Assembly: GCA_028023455.1 (NCBI GenBank)
Contig: JAQFVV010012509.1
Span: 2,542,001-2,606,000, forward strand
Length of the DNA stretch: 64,000 bases
Direction of reading: 5' to 3'
DNA from: Epiperipatus broadwayi
Taxonomy: Eukaryota; Onychophora; Udeonychophora; Euonychophora; Peripatidae
Below are positions 1 to 14,300 of the stretch, one piece after another (within the stretch, counting starts at the first letter, position 1; every line of letters starts with the position of its first letter). The notes beneath the pieces are model-generated. The model was not told where the DNA came from. It did not search any database and was given only the letters and a program-made list of their open reading frames with translations. The position numbers and the translations under genes were made by a program.

Positions 1-2326
1 AAAGATTCAGAAAAATTAGATCCAAATTTAAAACTTCCCACATGTATGTCTTAAATTAAAAACTAATCTAGGGATATGAAAAGAACAGTAGTAAATAGGA
101 ATTTACTAAGCATTACATCTAGCATCTATTGATTACTCAAACATACACTAGATGGCTGAGCTGGAGTGGAATAAATAGTTAGCTCTTGATATAATAAATA
201 ACATATCTATAAAATTTTATAAACATTTACTAAAGTATATATATTTAGAAACTAAGCAAAACATTCTAAATATACCATAACATTGAAAAGAGAGAAAAAT
301 ATCTTTTATTAATAAGTTATGTGAATAAATTGTTTGTTTTCTATCATTTGGAAAAGGGGGGGGGGGGTAAAATATTTTTTTCATTCTTATAGAGAGTAAT
401 AATTTGACTTCTTTATGCTATACTTCAAACTTGAATAATAATTTATTTAAAATACAAAAAGAAGCTATTAAACTTTATTAATATAAAAATTATTAATTGC
501 AGTGCTTCAAACGTTATTAGAAATATGGAAATAATATATATTCCTTTAAAAGTTATAAATATTTTTCAGTATGGTAACTCTATGTAAATATGATCATTAA
601 AAAAAATAAAGACCTTTAATATATCATAACATAAAAGCTTTTTTTTTTTCAAGTTGTATATAAAGCAGGTTACACAAGATATTCTGAAATGTACTATTTC
701 CATAAATTAGGTACTCCTTTGTTTTTGCTTTTTTAAAATAAACAAACAAACACACAAAAAATAAAATTTATATATATATATTTGAAGGGAAATAACAATT
801 ATTTAGTAATTATGCATAAGGGGTGCTAAAACAGAGATAAAATTTTATATCCATACGATAAGTTTTAGAAATATATTTCACGGAATATGTATGTTTGAAT
901 ACATTAATAGGATACAAGTTAGATTCTAAAGAATAATTTTTTAAAATAAACCTATAAAAATGCCTATTTTTTTATTGTATCAATAAAAAAAAAGGCATAT
1001 GATTTGATTACTCAAAATTCCATAAGCAGTTTGAGAGCAAGACCTACGTTCACCAGAATCGATGCTAGGCCTCCTGATCCCTAATCGAACGCGCTATCAA
1101 CTGTGGCAAAATGCACAGGACTTTATATCAATCAAACTAGCCTACAGTTTCAAATATTAATGATTTTAATCAGCATGTAATTTACAATATAACAGACTAA
1201 AGGTTAGATAAAAGAGAATATCTCTGTCTTGTGACAAAATAAACTGCCATTGATATAATAAAAAGATGTTTATTTGTTCATTTTAAAAATGATTCTTTAG
1301 AATTGGCTTGCAATATATCATAGAAATATATTTGGACATTTGTTCCTTGAAATAAATTTTTATTTATAATGTTACATATTTCATCAGTCATAAATTGGTT
1401 AATAAGTTCCCCCAAAATGCTTTATAAAAAAAAAAATCCGGCCAATTATAATGGATTTCCATGATAAAATATTTAACTTGTTACCACAGATCAAAATATA
1501 AAATACACGTTAAAAAAACAAATTTTAAAATTGAAAAAGAAAAATGATAATTAAAAAAACAAGCACTTACTAAGAATATTATGAATAAAAAAAAAGTGCT
1601 AACCTGTGTGTAAATAAAATAAGTACAGTTCACTTACTATGATTGTTTTGTGAAAAAACAATAACTTTTATGGTTGCCATTATAAATGCGCTAAGTAAGA
1701 AGAAGTTGATATTCTGTTGAATTACAATTTGTTAAATTCATTTTTGGTGCACTTTATTATGTCATAAATGTTTTTATAATGACCTATTCAATAAAACTTG
1801 GATATTTTTTTTGCAACAATTTAAAAATTAATAATTCATCTTTTTTTTTAAAAAAAAAAACAAAAAAACAGTCTTATTGGAATAAATAAAAATGAGATCA
1901 AAAAATGTAATGAATAATTGATATGTAGTTTTAATAAGATAACAAATTCTTTTTATATCTTGATAAATAAGAATTTCTCTTTATATAAGCATATTAAATG
2001 AAAATTGCTCCTTTTTTACTGATAATTTATTTTTAATTACATAATGAATAAAATTTATATATTCAATTTTACAAGACTGTTCATGTTTGTAATGAAAAAT
2101 TTCTTTGCTTTCAGGATGTCAGAAATCTTGTTACAGAATGTAGATATGAGCACACTGAATAAAGATTAATTAAATAGGTCAAATTTTTTACTTATTATAA
2201 TTGCAGTCTACTATGCATATCTTCTAAATCAGTTTTTTAATTTCATAATAAATAAACCTTGTACTTTTGCATAACAGATAAAACCTTAAATATTTTGACA
2301 ATAAAACTACTAATTAAAATAAATAC
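1..2326. other. NCoR intron (donor at 2326), partly in window
   Basis: Nothing coding. AT-rich, a G run at 355-367, (TA)n at 769-780, and the SINE-like unit at 1030-1115. No exon for the rest of SANT2 is visible. Confidence 0.8.
1030..1115 (-). repeat. tRNA-derived SINE-like unit
   Basis: On the minus strand GCCACAGTTGATAGCGCG (box A) at about 1110-1092 is followed about 35 bases later by CATCGATTCTGGTG (box B) at about 1064-1051. The intervening arm has a tRNA-like anticodon stem. The acceptor stem does not pair, so it is not a tRNA gene. Confidence 0.55.
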
Positions 2327-2380
2327 CTTGTTTAGCAACTTCCATTTCTTCATCAGTCCATCGTGAGGTTTCCACTAAAT
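2327..2380 (-). CDS. NCOR1: NCoR exon: start of SANT2
   Basis: 54 bases: two bases completing Asp, 17 codons, one base. Acceptor TTTGTTTCAG, donor CAAG|GTATTT. It encodes [17 protein letters not shown], nearly the same as the VETSRWTEEEMEVAKK start of vertebrate NCoR SANT2, the histone-tail-interpreting SANT of the family. The rest of SANT2 (an EHGRNW-type segment) should follow, but no matching exon is visible in 1-2326, so it must lie beyond the window start. Confidence 0.95.
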
Positions 2381-5300
2381 CTGAAACAAATTAATTAATA
2401 CCTATAATATTGAAAGAGACATTTTGAATTTTTTATTATTATTTTAATATTATGTTTTACTATGCTATTACTCTTATTCAATTACAATAACGGCATTCAA
2501 ATGATATATATAAAAAAAAACAATGTTAAAAAGTTATTTTTTATAAATACTGTGGACATATAGGGAATGGATTAGATGAAAAGAGCAAAAAAACATAACA
2601 ATGCAATTAATAGCAGAGATGATAACTTTGACTTATATATCCACAATTTAACATATGGACATAAAATAAATTGTGTAAAAATTATTAAATCTAATATATA
2701 TGAAACTATATTAACTACAACAAAGTTAATTAATATGAATGAATATATATAAAATACCAATAAATTTAATACATTATTGGTCAATTAAAAATGAATGGAA
2801 AAGTATATAATATATATCATTACAAAGTAAAAAGAAAGGTGAATTTGATTTTTTAATATAAATCTTTATATAGTATACTTTTCAAACCATATAATTGTTA
2901 TGTGTTGTATAATTAATATATTTTACTTTTGTTATTTTGTAAATATTTCAATTACTTTATCATAAATTTTTTGATTCTGATTAATTTTATGTATACAAAA
3001 ACAATAGATGTTGCAATGCATATAATGTAAATTTAAGATTTAAAAAGATTACATTGAAGAGGGCGAAACAATATTTGCTGAAAAAAGCTTTTATGAATTA
3101 ATATTATATATATATATACCTAGTCATGACACAATATTTTGTATTATTTAATTACAGATTATATGAAAAAGCAGCATAATAAATTACTTTTATTTCTTTT
3201 TATTTATAAACAAGATATTATAGTTCTGTTTATTTTAGTTGACATAAAGAGTTAAAATTGCCTTCAAATAGCCTAGTATTTAAACAAGAACTCTCCAATC
3301 ACTTTTCCAAGAAAAACAGTGAAACAAACAAACAAAAAAAAAATTCAACAAACAAGTCAAGATTTCCTTCATCATTTTCATACTCTAGGTAAAAATAGTT
3401 ATAAAAAAAAATTCAACAAACAAGTCAAGATTTCCTTCACCATTTTCATACTCTAGGTAAAAATAGTTAATACTTATTTAAATATTGAGAAAGTGATGAT
3501 TAGCTAGGTTAAATGTGCATATGAAAAAGTTTAAGCCTATTTGGAACATAAACATATGTTCAAAGTTAACTAAGCCGGGATTCAAATCTCACCTCATGAG
3601 CAAGGAAGATGAATGCACTAACTTCTATATTAAGAATTCCTGTGTAGTCATTGTGAAAAAAAGTATATTTATTAATATCACAGTGACTCCAACATTAAAA
3701 TAAAAAAAATAATGAAAAGCATTTTTTCCCTTCTAAATAGGCATGGAAAGATTATCATAATATAATTTTCTTCTTTATTAATGCTAACTTTATAAGACAT
3801 TTTTATGGTTCTATTTTTTATTTTACTACTAATATTCTTTTTCTTCAATGAATATTATACTATCTAATTATTTTCTTCTATTTTTTCTTTCAATGTATTG
3901 ATATTCTATTTTATACTCATTGTTTTTGAATATTAGAATAATTTATTCTAGTCTTATACAATGGACTCTATTCCAACCTATCTTAATTGATATTAGGTAG
4001 TGCTATATTTTGCAGAAAAAATATATGAGCTTTAGTAATTCAATAGTTATGAATTATAAAGCTATGTTTACTCCAGAAAAAAATAATAATGAAAGGTCGC
4101 TAATAATTAAAGGAAACATACATGTAAATAGATATATATGAAAAATAGATTCTGTAAAAATAAAGAAAACTTTATTTTAGATAATTTTAGTTTAAGTTTA
4201 ATAGCAATGAAGAAAGATTTTAAGATAAATTAAATTTAAATAGACAGAGATCGTAGTTTAAAAGCATTTTACAAGAGATTGTTGAAAGATAAACCAAATT
4301 ATTAGTTACAAGGCCAGAAATAACTGATGGTTTTAAGAGATAGAAAAAACAGTGGATTGTTTAAAATCAAACATAAAACTAATTTTAGAAGCAAACAATG
4401 GATAAAATATTTTAAGCTAATTACTAAGGAATGTGAACGGATGTAATTAAAAGGATCCTAATCATCGTTGTAAAAATGCATTAGCCAAATGGAAGTACAG
4501 TTACATTGAAATATTTGGAATTTATTACTGATATCAAGCATGAAAAATGGAGTATAAATAGTGCCTGCTAAAAAGAGAAAGTGTCGTCATCAGCTTTTTT
4601 CCACTCATTGTAAACTGTTGTTATTGCTGTGCCGTGGGTATTATAAGGACTTGGAAAAAGTGCCCTGACTTTTCTGCAATGAGGGATGTGTCCAAGAGCC
4701 TATGCCTCTGAAGGTTAAAGATAACCAGCTAGGGAAAAATATTAATAGACCGCACCGGTCTTATTTATTATATGCATGAGATGACCCAAATAGGATTGTG
4801 TTTTAAAATAACCGTGAATATAAACTGGAGTAAGCTTACCATTAGTATAGAAGAAGGATTAGTTACTCAGTGGTGATATGAGAAGTGAAGGTAGAACTTT
4901 AAATCAAGGATTGTTTTGCTATATGTGTAAAAAAGGTAAATATGATCGCTACTCAGTTAAATCTTAATTTATGTTAAATTAAGTTATGTTAATTTTATGT
5001 TAAGTCTTAATTTATGTGTATGTATAATATGTAAATAAATATATTTAATCATTATTAATAATGTTTTGGTAATTTATAACTGTGGTAATTGGTGGTAGTC
5101 AGCTTCATTGCCGAATACACAAAAGACAGTAAGCAATATCTAAAACCCTAGATTTATTTCTAGCTATTGGCCTTCAGTGAGAAGCATTAAAAATTTTGTA
5201 CCTATACATTCATAAGTCACCTTTATTTCAGTTGTAGAATTCAGGCTTAACAACCTGAGATACAAAAAAATCCTAAAATTCTAAGTTAATTTGCTTGTAA

Positions 5301-8300
5301 ATATATATATAAATTCAGATATATAAATTATACTTTTATTTATTAAAAATATATATATATTTTAAATGATCAAATTTCAATGTTAAAAATTTGTCCTAAT
5401 GTTGCCTTCTATATATAAAATAAATTGAAACAGACAACTCACTATAACTAAAAAAATACTTACTACATCAACCCAGCTTTCATTCCTTAATGGGGGAGTT
5501 GCTGTAGGGTAATTGGTTATGCGACTGTGTAAAAAAAAACATCTTGACATGTTTCCATTAAGAATGAAAGCCAAATTGATGTATTAAATAATTTTTAACA
5601 AAGTTATGCTTATCTGAAATTTTTTTAACATCTTATTACATCAATAGAAAGCTCAATTACCACTTCCATATTGTTATAGTTCTCTTTTCCCTCAGAAGTG
5701 GACTATTCCAGATTCCTTTTTTATCTGATCGGATTGAGCATTGTTTGCTGCTGGTCAATAGGCTGATGCACAGATAAATACATAGCCTATGATTAGTACA
5801 GGCCAATAAGCAAGAATGATCGCTGAATCCAAATGTTCCAGTGAGGTCATGGATGTGGCTTTAAATGGTCAGCCTTTTGGAGGGAAAAGGAGAGAACGTA
5901 TGTCTAACCTACAAATATGGTACAAGTTCTCCAGTAGAAGTCCTGCTAATCTGAACAGTAGAATGCAATCTTATGATATGCTATTTGTCCACACAGCTAG
6001 GCAAGTCCACATAAGGACCAGATGCTGCTAAGACTACTGCTGACTCGAGGCAAACTGTCTGGTACAGCCAGAAGAGTCATTCTCCCTACTCGTGAGGCAA
6101 GTTATCAGGTGTGGCTGGAAACGGTAGATTGTGGAAGATTCAGATCCAAGAGTTCACATTAGAAATATTATTCTGCATTGTATATATTTATAAGTATAAT
6201 AAATATTACATTAATTAAAATATTGTTGCTAGTGTTATTTGTAGGTTGGGTCTGTACTCCAGACCAAGCACAACACATATATGAAAATTTGGTAAAAGAA
6301 TAGGATCATGAAGAGTAGTACTTTGGAGTCTGTTTTACAATTCAATATTCAAGCTCACTTTTCTATTTTTTAAAAGACTAATAAGATATTTAAATTAGCT
6401 AATACACTTAAGGTAATAATTACATAAGATAAAAATTTCTTCCATCAATGGCTGATAAAGGATTCAAGGTTTTTTTTATATTCTTTTACTAAATTAATGT
6501 CTTTATACAAGGCATTTGTCTTTTGGACTGGCAAAAATAATACAATCATAAGTATAATTGTACTGACAGTGCAAATATTTTAAATTGTGTATCATGTACA
6601 TTGCAACCACAGTCGTTATTTTCCCCCCAGAATGATTACATTAGACAAAACATATTATAAAAAGAACTTTTAAAATAAATTACGTAAATTAGTGTAACTA
6701 ATAAAAAAAGTCTGACATTCTTAGCGCTACAGCAGTTGAAAGCAGTCAGTCACAGTCAAGAGGGCAAAACAGCTGCCAAAAGTAAACCAATGCATTTTTG
6801 AATGGGAGGAAAGATGATGCTCTCACAGACTTTAATTAGACGAGTAAACAAATCATTTGAAGATAAATTAGCTATATAATTTATCAGCTGTGTGTAAAAT
6901 AAGATATTTTCATAAACAAAATTTATTCCATAGCAATTCCCAAAAGTAAATGGAATAAATTATTGTCAGTAATATAATTTTATTGTACTTGTTATATTAT
7001 TAAATTAATGCCTCAGAAAACAGAAATAAACTTGCTGACATATCTATTCAACTTGTGTGTACATTATTAATTTTCATCTACATGGTAGAGATTAGCTTCC
7101 CATGGATAGGGCAGATGACAGTTTTAAAAAGAATTTGCATAGAAAATTAAAGAAGAAGAATTGTACATTTGTATGAAAAAAGTGAAGATGAAAAATGGCA
7201 GTTCCATTCATAACTTGCATACATTTGATATCAATAATCTTTGTGTGAAATATATGTGGATCACATAGATCGTTATATGAGGATCAGTAAAACTGAAGAT
7301 GGAAAGCTATGTGATTCCAAAACTTCAGAAGATGTACCATATAATGTACTAATAGAAGATCTTACTGCATATTTTCAGCCAGCGGTAACAAAGAGGATAG
7401 CTCATTTGTGTTTTTGAATGAGAAAACAACTATCTTGGGAGAATTATCAAGACTACAATCTGGCATTACGTATATTGGCCAGATATTATGAATTTATAAT
7501 AGATTTAGAGGAAATATGAACCACAATCTTATGAAAACTATACTAAGTGAAGTAGATAACATATAGAATGGCTATCGCAAAATGTATAGTTCATGAGCTA
7601 ACAACAGATAATACATCTGAATATCAAACGGTAGCAAAGAAAGTAAAAAATACCACATGTGTATACAGAGCTACGATGGATAAATCATCTAAAATACCAC
7701 AAATATATACAGAGCTAAGATGGATAAATCATCTAAAAATTCATAAAGAAATGAATTAACAAGTTATTGATGCAGAATTGTATGACACACAGAAAGGGTG
7801 TGCAAATTAAAATCGGTAAAATGCTGTATTTGTGGCATTAAAAGGACACTTAGCTTGCATTTGCAGAAAAAATGAAGACAAGCCACACCTGGACTTTAAA
7901 TCAGGGGGAGGCAGAGCTTGTAGAAAGTTAGAGATAAAGTCATTAAATGACTCCAACATTGGCAAAATTATTTTGGATGTAACCATTTGTGAAATTAAAG
8001 TCAATATGGAGGAGAAAGCAATGTTGGATTATCAATTCTGTCCCTGAAGGAGTGGAATAAAATTAATGTTAAATACAAGAAGAGAGTGAAATTGATAAGA
8101 CAAATATAGTGGCCATGAGTGTAAATGAAAACAGAATACAAATATGTGGAAAAGTTTCTGTTCCAGTGAAAGGAAATCAAAAATTAAAAGTTTTACCAAT
8201 GTTTATTATAAAAAGAGACCTTAGTCTGCTGCTCAGTCAAAACTGGTTCTGTCCATTATGAATCTGTCTTAAAAGTATTAAGTTAATTAGAAACAGAAGT

Positions 8301-11300
8301 TAAAACAAAGTTTCCTTTGCTGTTTAAACAAGAAATAGCTGAATTAAGAATGAGACCAGTAGATGTGGAATTAGCTAAAGGTATGTGACCTACAGTGTGT
8401 AAATCCTAGAAAGTTCCCAATGCTCTGAAGTCAAAGGTTGAAGAAACAATAGGAATTATGGTAAAAAAAGATGTGTTATCATCTGTAGAAGACTCGTCAT
8501 GGGCTATTCCTGTAGTCGTGATTGTTTAATCAGATGGGACTATTCGTCTTGGTGAAGATTATTGAGATACTGTAAATAAATATATAAATAAGAGTGCTTA
8601 TCCTGAGCCAAGTGTACATGAAGTGTTACCATCTTTACAGACAGCCTCATTCTTAGCAAAAATATATTTAAAGTCTATGTTTCACCCTATACTGATCACA
8701 GAAAAAAACGCAGAATTATTAACAGTATATAACCACCTTGATCTGTTTAAATGCAATAAATTGCTTATGGAATAACAGTGGCCCCAAACATCTTTCAAAT
8801 GAAGATGGACATGTTTTTGTAAAACATAAGCTGTTATTCCCTATTTGGATGATATATTTATTATTGCTCAGTTGCTAGACGAGCTGAAAAAACGAATAAT
8901 GGAAGTATGCTCAAAGCTAAATAAAATGGGAGCTAAATTATACGCTGCCAAATGCATTTGGGCAACGTCAGAAATAAAATTTTTGGGACATGTGATAATA
9001 TCAGAAAAACTCTTAGGGCATTATAGGAGTGATCTGGCAGTGACAATTACTAGAGATGCTTCAGATTTTGGAGTTGGAGCTGTCATTTCAAATCGGTATG
9101 GTAAAGGTAAGTGTCCGATCACTTATGCCCCCAGAACGTTGATTAAAAAAATTATAATAAATTAGATAAGTAAGCCTTTGGCTATAATATTTGCAATAAA
9201 GAAATTTCATCAATACATATATGAACTTAGTTTTATAGTAAGTACAGATCGTTGTTTACTTAGAATATTTTTGGAAAGGACAAAAAAAAAAAAAAAAGCC
9301 TGAATAGGCAAGCCAGAGACATTTAAGATGGATTAATATATCAATGCTGTCTATGACTATGAATTAGTTTACAAGTTGGGAAAAGAGATTACACATACAG
9401 ATCCATTATCATAAAAACATGTGAAAGGCAGAATTCAGCAGAAGTTTACATAAGTAAGCATGTTAGATGCAATAAATATTATAGAGAGTTTAAATAGTTC
9501 TAAAGTCGCTGAATGATAGGGCAAGTTAAAAAATTGAATCCAAAAAGGATGGCCAAAAAATTAACCAAGTTTTGTTGCTATGGCAATTTGGTATGCTTGT
9601 CAGAGTTTGTCAATGTGGAATGGCTGTATCCTGATGACTGATCGAGTACTCATACCAATGGAAGGATGGAAACAAGTGCTAAAGTTGTTATCTAAAGGAT
9701 ATCCAGGAGTTGTGCAGATGAAGGTGCTTGCGCATATTTATATGTGGGGTGGCCTAAAATAAATAGTGAAATTGAACAAACAATAAAAATTTGCCATGAT
9801 TGCTAATCTGTGGCTGATTTACACAAGAAAGTTCATAAACCATGGACAAAGGCCAAAAAATCATGGGAGGGCACCCATATAGATTATGCAGGACCTTTGA
9901 ATGAACATTTAATATTAATAATCGTAGATTCATACAGCAAATGCGCAGAGTGTAAGCTCGTGTAAACTACAACTACTAAATGTATTATAAAAGTCCTACA
10001 GAAAGTGTTTGCCACTCATAGATATCCTGAGATCCTGATATCTGATACTAGAATAAGGTTTACTTCTGCAGATCTTGAAGAGTACTTAACAGTCAATAGC
10101 CTACCACTCAGGCTCTAATGGACTTGTGGAAAAGGCAATCCAAAGTTTGAAATCTGCCTTGCGAAAAGTAAGTTACAAATATGGATGAAGCATTGATAGA
10201 AATCATGTTCGACCAACATTTTATTCCTAGTGCGACAAACCATAAAATATCTGCAGAGTTGCTGTTTGGTAGAAAATGCTGTACTAATTTATCAAACTTT
10301 TATCAGTAAATGAGAACGATGGGTTAGAGATATATTAAAAAAGAAATGGATTCCTGGCACCATAATATCTGAAGTCATATGAAGAATTAAAATTGAAAGT
10401 GAACTGCATGTCAGAAGACATCAGCGATTCTCTGATACACTGATCATGATTAATAAAAGACCTGTAGCAGCCAATCTTCAATAAGAATTTTTGACAAATA
10501 ATGAACTTAAAAATTTGCTCTTTATTGAGCAGAATAATATATTGCCTATTCAGCAAAATACAGGCAATGAAGTTAAAGCAGATAAGGATGATGTTGACTC
10601 GAGTAAAGATAAACTTACCTAAATATGAAAAATCAATTGATATAAATACCAATACTTCTTTTCCATGAAGTTAGAGAAAACTGGCCAGATATAGAGACTA
10701 TTTTCTAGAGTGAAGGGAGGTGCACTGATGGTGCAAATATTTTAAATTGTGTGTAGTTTTAATTAAATTGTATATATTGCACCGACAGTATTGTTACCCC
10801 TCTCCCCCTGCCAGATTGATTACCCTAGAATAGACATATTATAAAAAAAAAATATTTTCTTTAATAAAATGTTTTAATATACACCTAATTCTGTTTTTTA
10901 CACAATTTTGATTATCATAACTAAAAAATATCTGAGTAGTGAAATAATATAATTAATCAAAAAACTAAGGAAAACAATTTGTGAGTTACTATCATGTCAT
11001 TTGATAAAAAAAAATGTTTCAAGTTTCCATTATTTTTCAAAAAACTCTCTTTCTTGGTAATATTTCTGCAAATGGGGAAATTTGCTCGTCTGTATTTTAA
11101 CATCTTTGATGTTTTGTTTTGAAAGGGGAAGTACCTTGTTGATGTTTTGTTTGCATTTTGATGTTAGGTTTTTTTTTTTTAAAAAGTGTACAATGTTAAA
11201 AAAATTTAATATAAATTAAAGCAAGATTCGCTTTATTAATTTTGTCAAAATTTAATAGAAACTAAGTTATACATTGCATGCATATTTTGGAATCTATATT

Positions 11301-14300
11301 TTGTTAATTAAATCTGAAATATTTTTCGGTAACCCTCATATAATGTCAAATAATTCAGCTATAAAAAAGAAGAGGAAAGTGATTTCTTTGGATATTAAAA
11401 TTCAAATTTTAGATTATCTTATAACCGGAGGAACAACATTTGTAGGAAAGTGTTTTGGGTATAATCTGGTCAATCAAGCTCAGCAGTGTTTTTTTCCTTT
11501 TAATTATATAGTTTAGAAGCCCTACAGATATTTATCTATGTTTTTTTATTTTTAAATTTCATTTTAATGAATATGTATTAGTTATTACATTTAAGAAAAT
11601 TAATAAATTGATTAGAAATTCAAGTCCGAAGATTTATTTCAACTTTTTTTTTTTATTTTACAACATTTAAATGCTGACATACTCAAATCAATCTCCATGG
11701 AACAGTGTTATAACACCTGGAAGTCCTCTTTAGTCAAATTTATCTGGCGTCGACTATAGAAAGACCAAAATTCATTTGTAGTGTTTCTACAAGCCATTAG
11801 GAATTTGAGTCTGCCAACATGAATAATTCTCAATTATCCTTCTTTATAAGTAATGAATAAGAGGTTTTGTTTATCTATTTTTTTGACTTACATTTGATAT
11901 ATATTTTTTCATTTTTATATTAATGAGTTCAGTAAATACAAAAAAAATAGTAAGAAATAAAGTGAAAATATTATAAATAATTTTGGCAGAAAATTGTCTT
12001 TTTTAAAAATAATAATAATAATAAACTGGAAATATTACATACAATTGCTTCTTTTGGTATCATTTTGTTTTAGAGATTTTTTGTATTGTATGCCTCTGAA
12101 ACTATACAATTTTAAAAAAACTGCTGCTAAGCTTGATTTAGCAGATTATACCCAAGGACTCATTTTGGTTTACATACATAATATTCTGCTCAACTTTTAT
12201 ATTCATTAATTCTTTGTTTTTCAAATGAAATTTATGTTCCTTACGTGAAATGTTTATGAAATAAAATTTGACAGCATATAAAAAAAAGACAAAATTCTAA
12301 CAAGATTTTTCATATGGTTTATTTCATTATTTCAATTGATTTCTTAAGTCTAGAACCAATTTTCTATATATACAATGTATTTTTTCCTATAATTTTTTTT
12401 TACACATAATTTGAACCAATCTATCATGTAAAAACAGAATTTCTATAGCTAAATATTTAATTTTCTCTTCAAAATCTACTTGTGTAAATTTAATTCATAA
12501 CAATTTTCTTAGAAGAGTAGAATTCATTTACATTATAAAGATTATTTCGAAGATGCTTTAAAAATAAGTAATAATGGTTGCTTTCATTGAGAAGATATCG
12601 AAGATAATATAATAATGGAAAAAAAAAAAAAAATTAGGCAAAAGATGAAGCATTTGAAACATAAAGTTCACTGCAGAAGAAATTAAAAGATAGCATTATA
12701 AGATATCAAATAGAGATTATGAAATATATGTGAATGTATTTGTGGTTTACAAATTGGTTTCAGTCACAGTGCAAAACTCATCTTTAATGTTTTATTTTTT
12801 TTTGTCTTTCTATCGTTTTTATTTATTTCTGGAATTAGAATAGTCACACATGTTTACAAGAACTGCAAATGGTGTAATAAAAATATTGCTCAAATTTTTA
12901 AAATTATTACTATTTTGATTTCAGTATTTTCAAAATATGATAAAAATTATAAAGGCTATTTTAACAAGTGGAGTTTACATACCTTGTTCATTTCCTTCAG
13001 AAATAACATTAGTTATGGGTTCAGCATTGCAGGGATTAGTACCAAGTCTTCTTGCAATACGGTTAAAGCAAGCGGAACAACATTTGTTACAATCCAATGG
13101 TATTTCTACAGCAAAACAAACATACAAAAAAATCCTATAAAAATTCTGCGATTTAAAATAGTTACAGCATAAATACAACTATGTTTATATTTAAGTATTG
13201 ACTTTGAAGTGAAATTCAATATAAAAGTAAAAATAATATAAATAAAAAATATTTTATAAAAACCATCTTCATTAAATATTGTAATTGAGGAAAAAATATT
13301 TTGGGGCTTTATAGTGTATTACTCTTCAAATTATATGTGTTTTTATAAAATATTTTTTATATATTATTCATATTCAAATTTAAAAACTGAAGATTTGAAA
13401 CAATGTCAGCTTATTTCCAGTATTTGAAATAAAATTTATGCATATTAAAATCGTTTATAGTGTTTTTATGTTTATGAAGGCAGTTTTTAAAATATCCAAG
13501 TTTTAGTTAATCAAGAAAAATTAAGATTTCATTCTTCATTTATTTTTCTTTCTACTTTAATTAACTGTAAATGCTTTTTAGTGATTTAGTCATGAAATTC
13601 AATGAAAGCACATTAAAAATATACAGCCATTTATTGCAAATGACTGAAAACTTACTGAATCGATTTCAACGCACTTTAAAATGCAGCCTACTAATATTGT
13701 TAGTGCAGACAATCTTGAAATATTGCACTGCCATTGATATCTAACAGAAGTACAGAATTTGAAGAAAATCGGTCACAAGATTTGATCCAAATAATGCTTT
13801 TATGTAAATCAAATAAAAAGTAGAAAAAAAACAGAATCTTGGTTAATTTACCATTCTTAGAAAATATCAGAAATCTAAGAATCTAGATTTATTATAAAAC
13901 AATTGGAAATTGTAGTAATATTGTCATTTCATAAAGCATTTGAGGCTCAAATAAATCATAAAAATCAAAAAGGCCTCAAATGCTTTTATGAATTGATAAT
14001 ATTCCTGCATTCTTTTATAACAAGTCTAGATTCTTAAGTTTTCTGATATTTTCCAAGAATAACAAGTTAACTGAGATTCAATTTTTTTTCTACTTTTTAG
14101 TCAGATTACTTTGTGAATTTTCTACTTTTTAATCGATTAGTACAACCCAATTTACATAGGAAAAAAAATATTTTTTTTACATATTTTATTTTTTAGTTAT
14201 AAACTAAAAAAAAATCTGATATAAATTATGACTTAATGATAAGATGTGTAAAAGACTGATTAAAACAACAACATAATTATGGCATAGAAACTCCTGAAGA

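Larger units (their letters stand above)
6559..10940 (+). mobile_element. Decayed Ty3/gypsy LTR retrotransposon
   Basis: Domain order gag, protease, RT, RNase H, integrase can be followed in shifting frames. Visible pieces: a CCHC knuckle (CCICGIK then GHLACIC, one frame change) at about 7811-7870; a protease-like [13 protein letters not shown] at 7965-8010; RT with IPVV, AYPEP and YLDD at 8842-8853; RNase H with [10 protein letters not shown] near 9055; a [20 protein letters not shown] chromatin-side motif near 9350; an integrase zinc-side [13 protein letters not shown] near 9700; HIDYAGPL near 9875; and YPEILISDT near 10025. A 22-base stretch shared by 6569-6590 and 10731-10752 marks the two LTRs. 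A GAAGGGAGG tract just before 10721 is the polypurine tract. Dozens of stops: inactive. Antisense to the host gene. Confidence 0.85.
2381..12982. other. NCoR intron, 10.6 kb
   Basis: Holds the tandem repeat at 3343, SINE at 3570, LTR candidate at 4430, solo LTR at 5672, Ty3/gypsy element 6559-10940 and pogo fragment 11343. The stretches 2400-3300, 3700-4430 and 11900-12980 are AT-rich with no feature I can name. Confidence 0.85.

Noticed and set aside
1051-1110. True tRNA gene
   Set aside because: Box A and B are present but no paired acceptor stem or intact anticodon arm. Same for the units at 60.6-63.8 kb; called SINE-like instead.
2100-2160. Possible plus-strand exon after TTTCAG at 2114
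   Set aside because: Short frame with no similarity, no downstream donor and opposite to the host gene.
2572-2784. Hydrophobic 70-residue minus-strand frame
   Set aside because: AT-rich intron; Ile/Leu/Phe/Tyr-rich frames arise by chance in such DNA, and there are no splice or start features.
5465-5530. tRNA-like head (GTAGGGTAATTGGTTATGCG)
   Set aside because: Resembles box A but no box B follows on the same strand.
10335-10652. 105-residue minus-strand frame
   Set aside because: Antisense to the integrase/3' end of the decayed Ty3/gypsy element.
12915-13172. Plus-strand frames overlapping 12915-13172
   Set aside because: The real coding is on the minus strand: the NCoR exon at 13105-12983 with GT/AG borders and matching phase.
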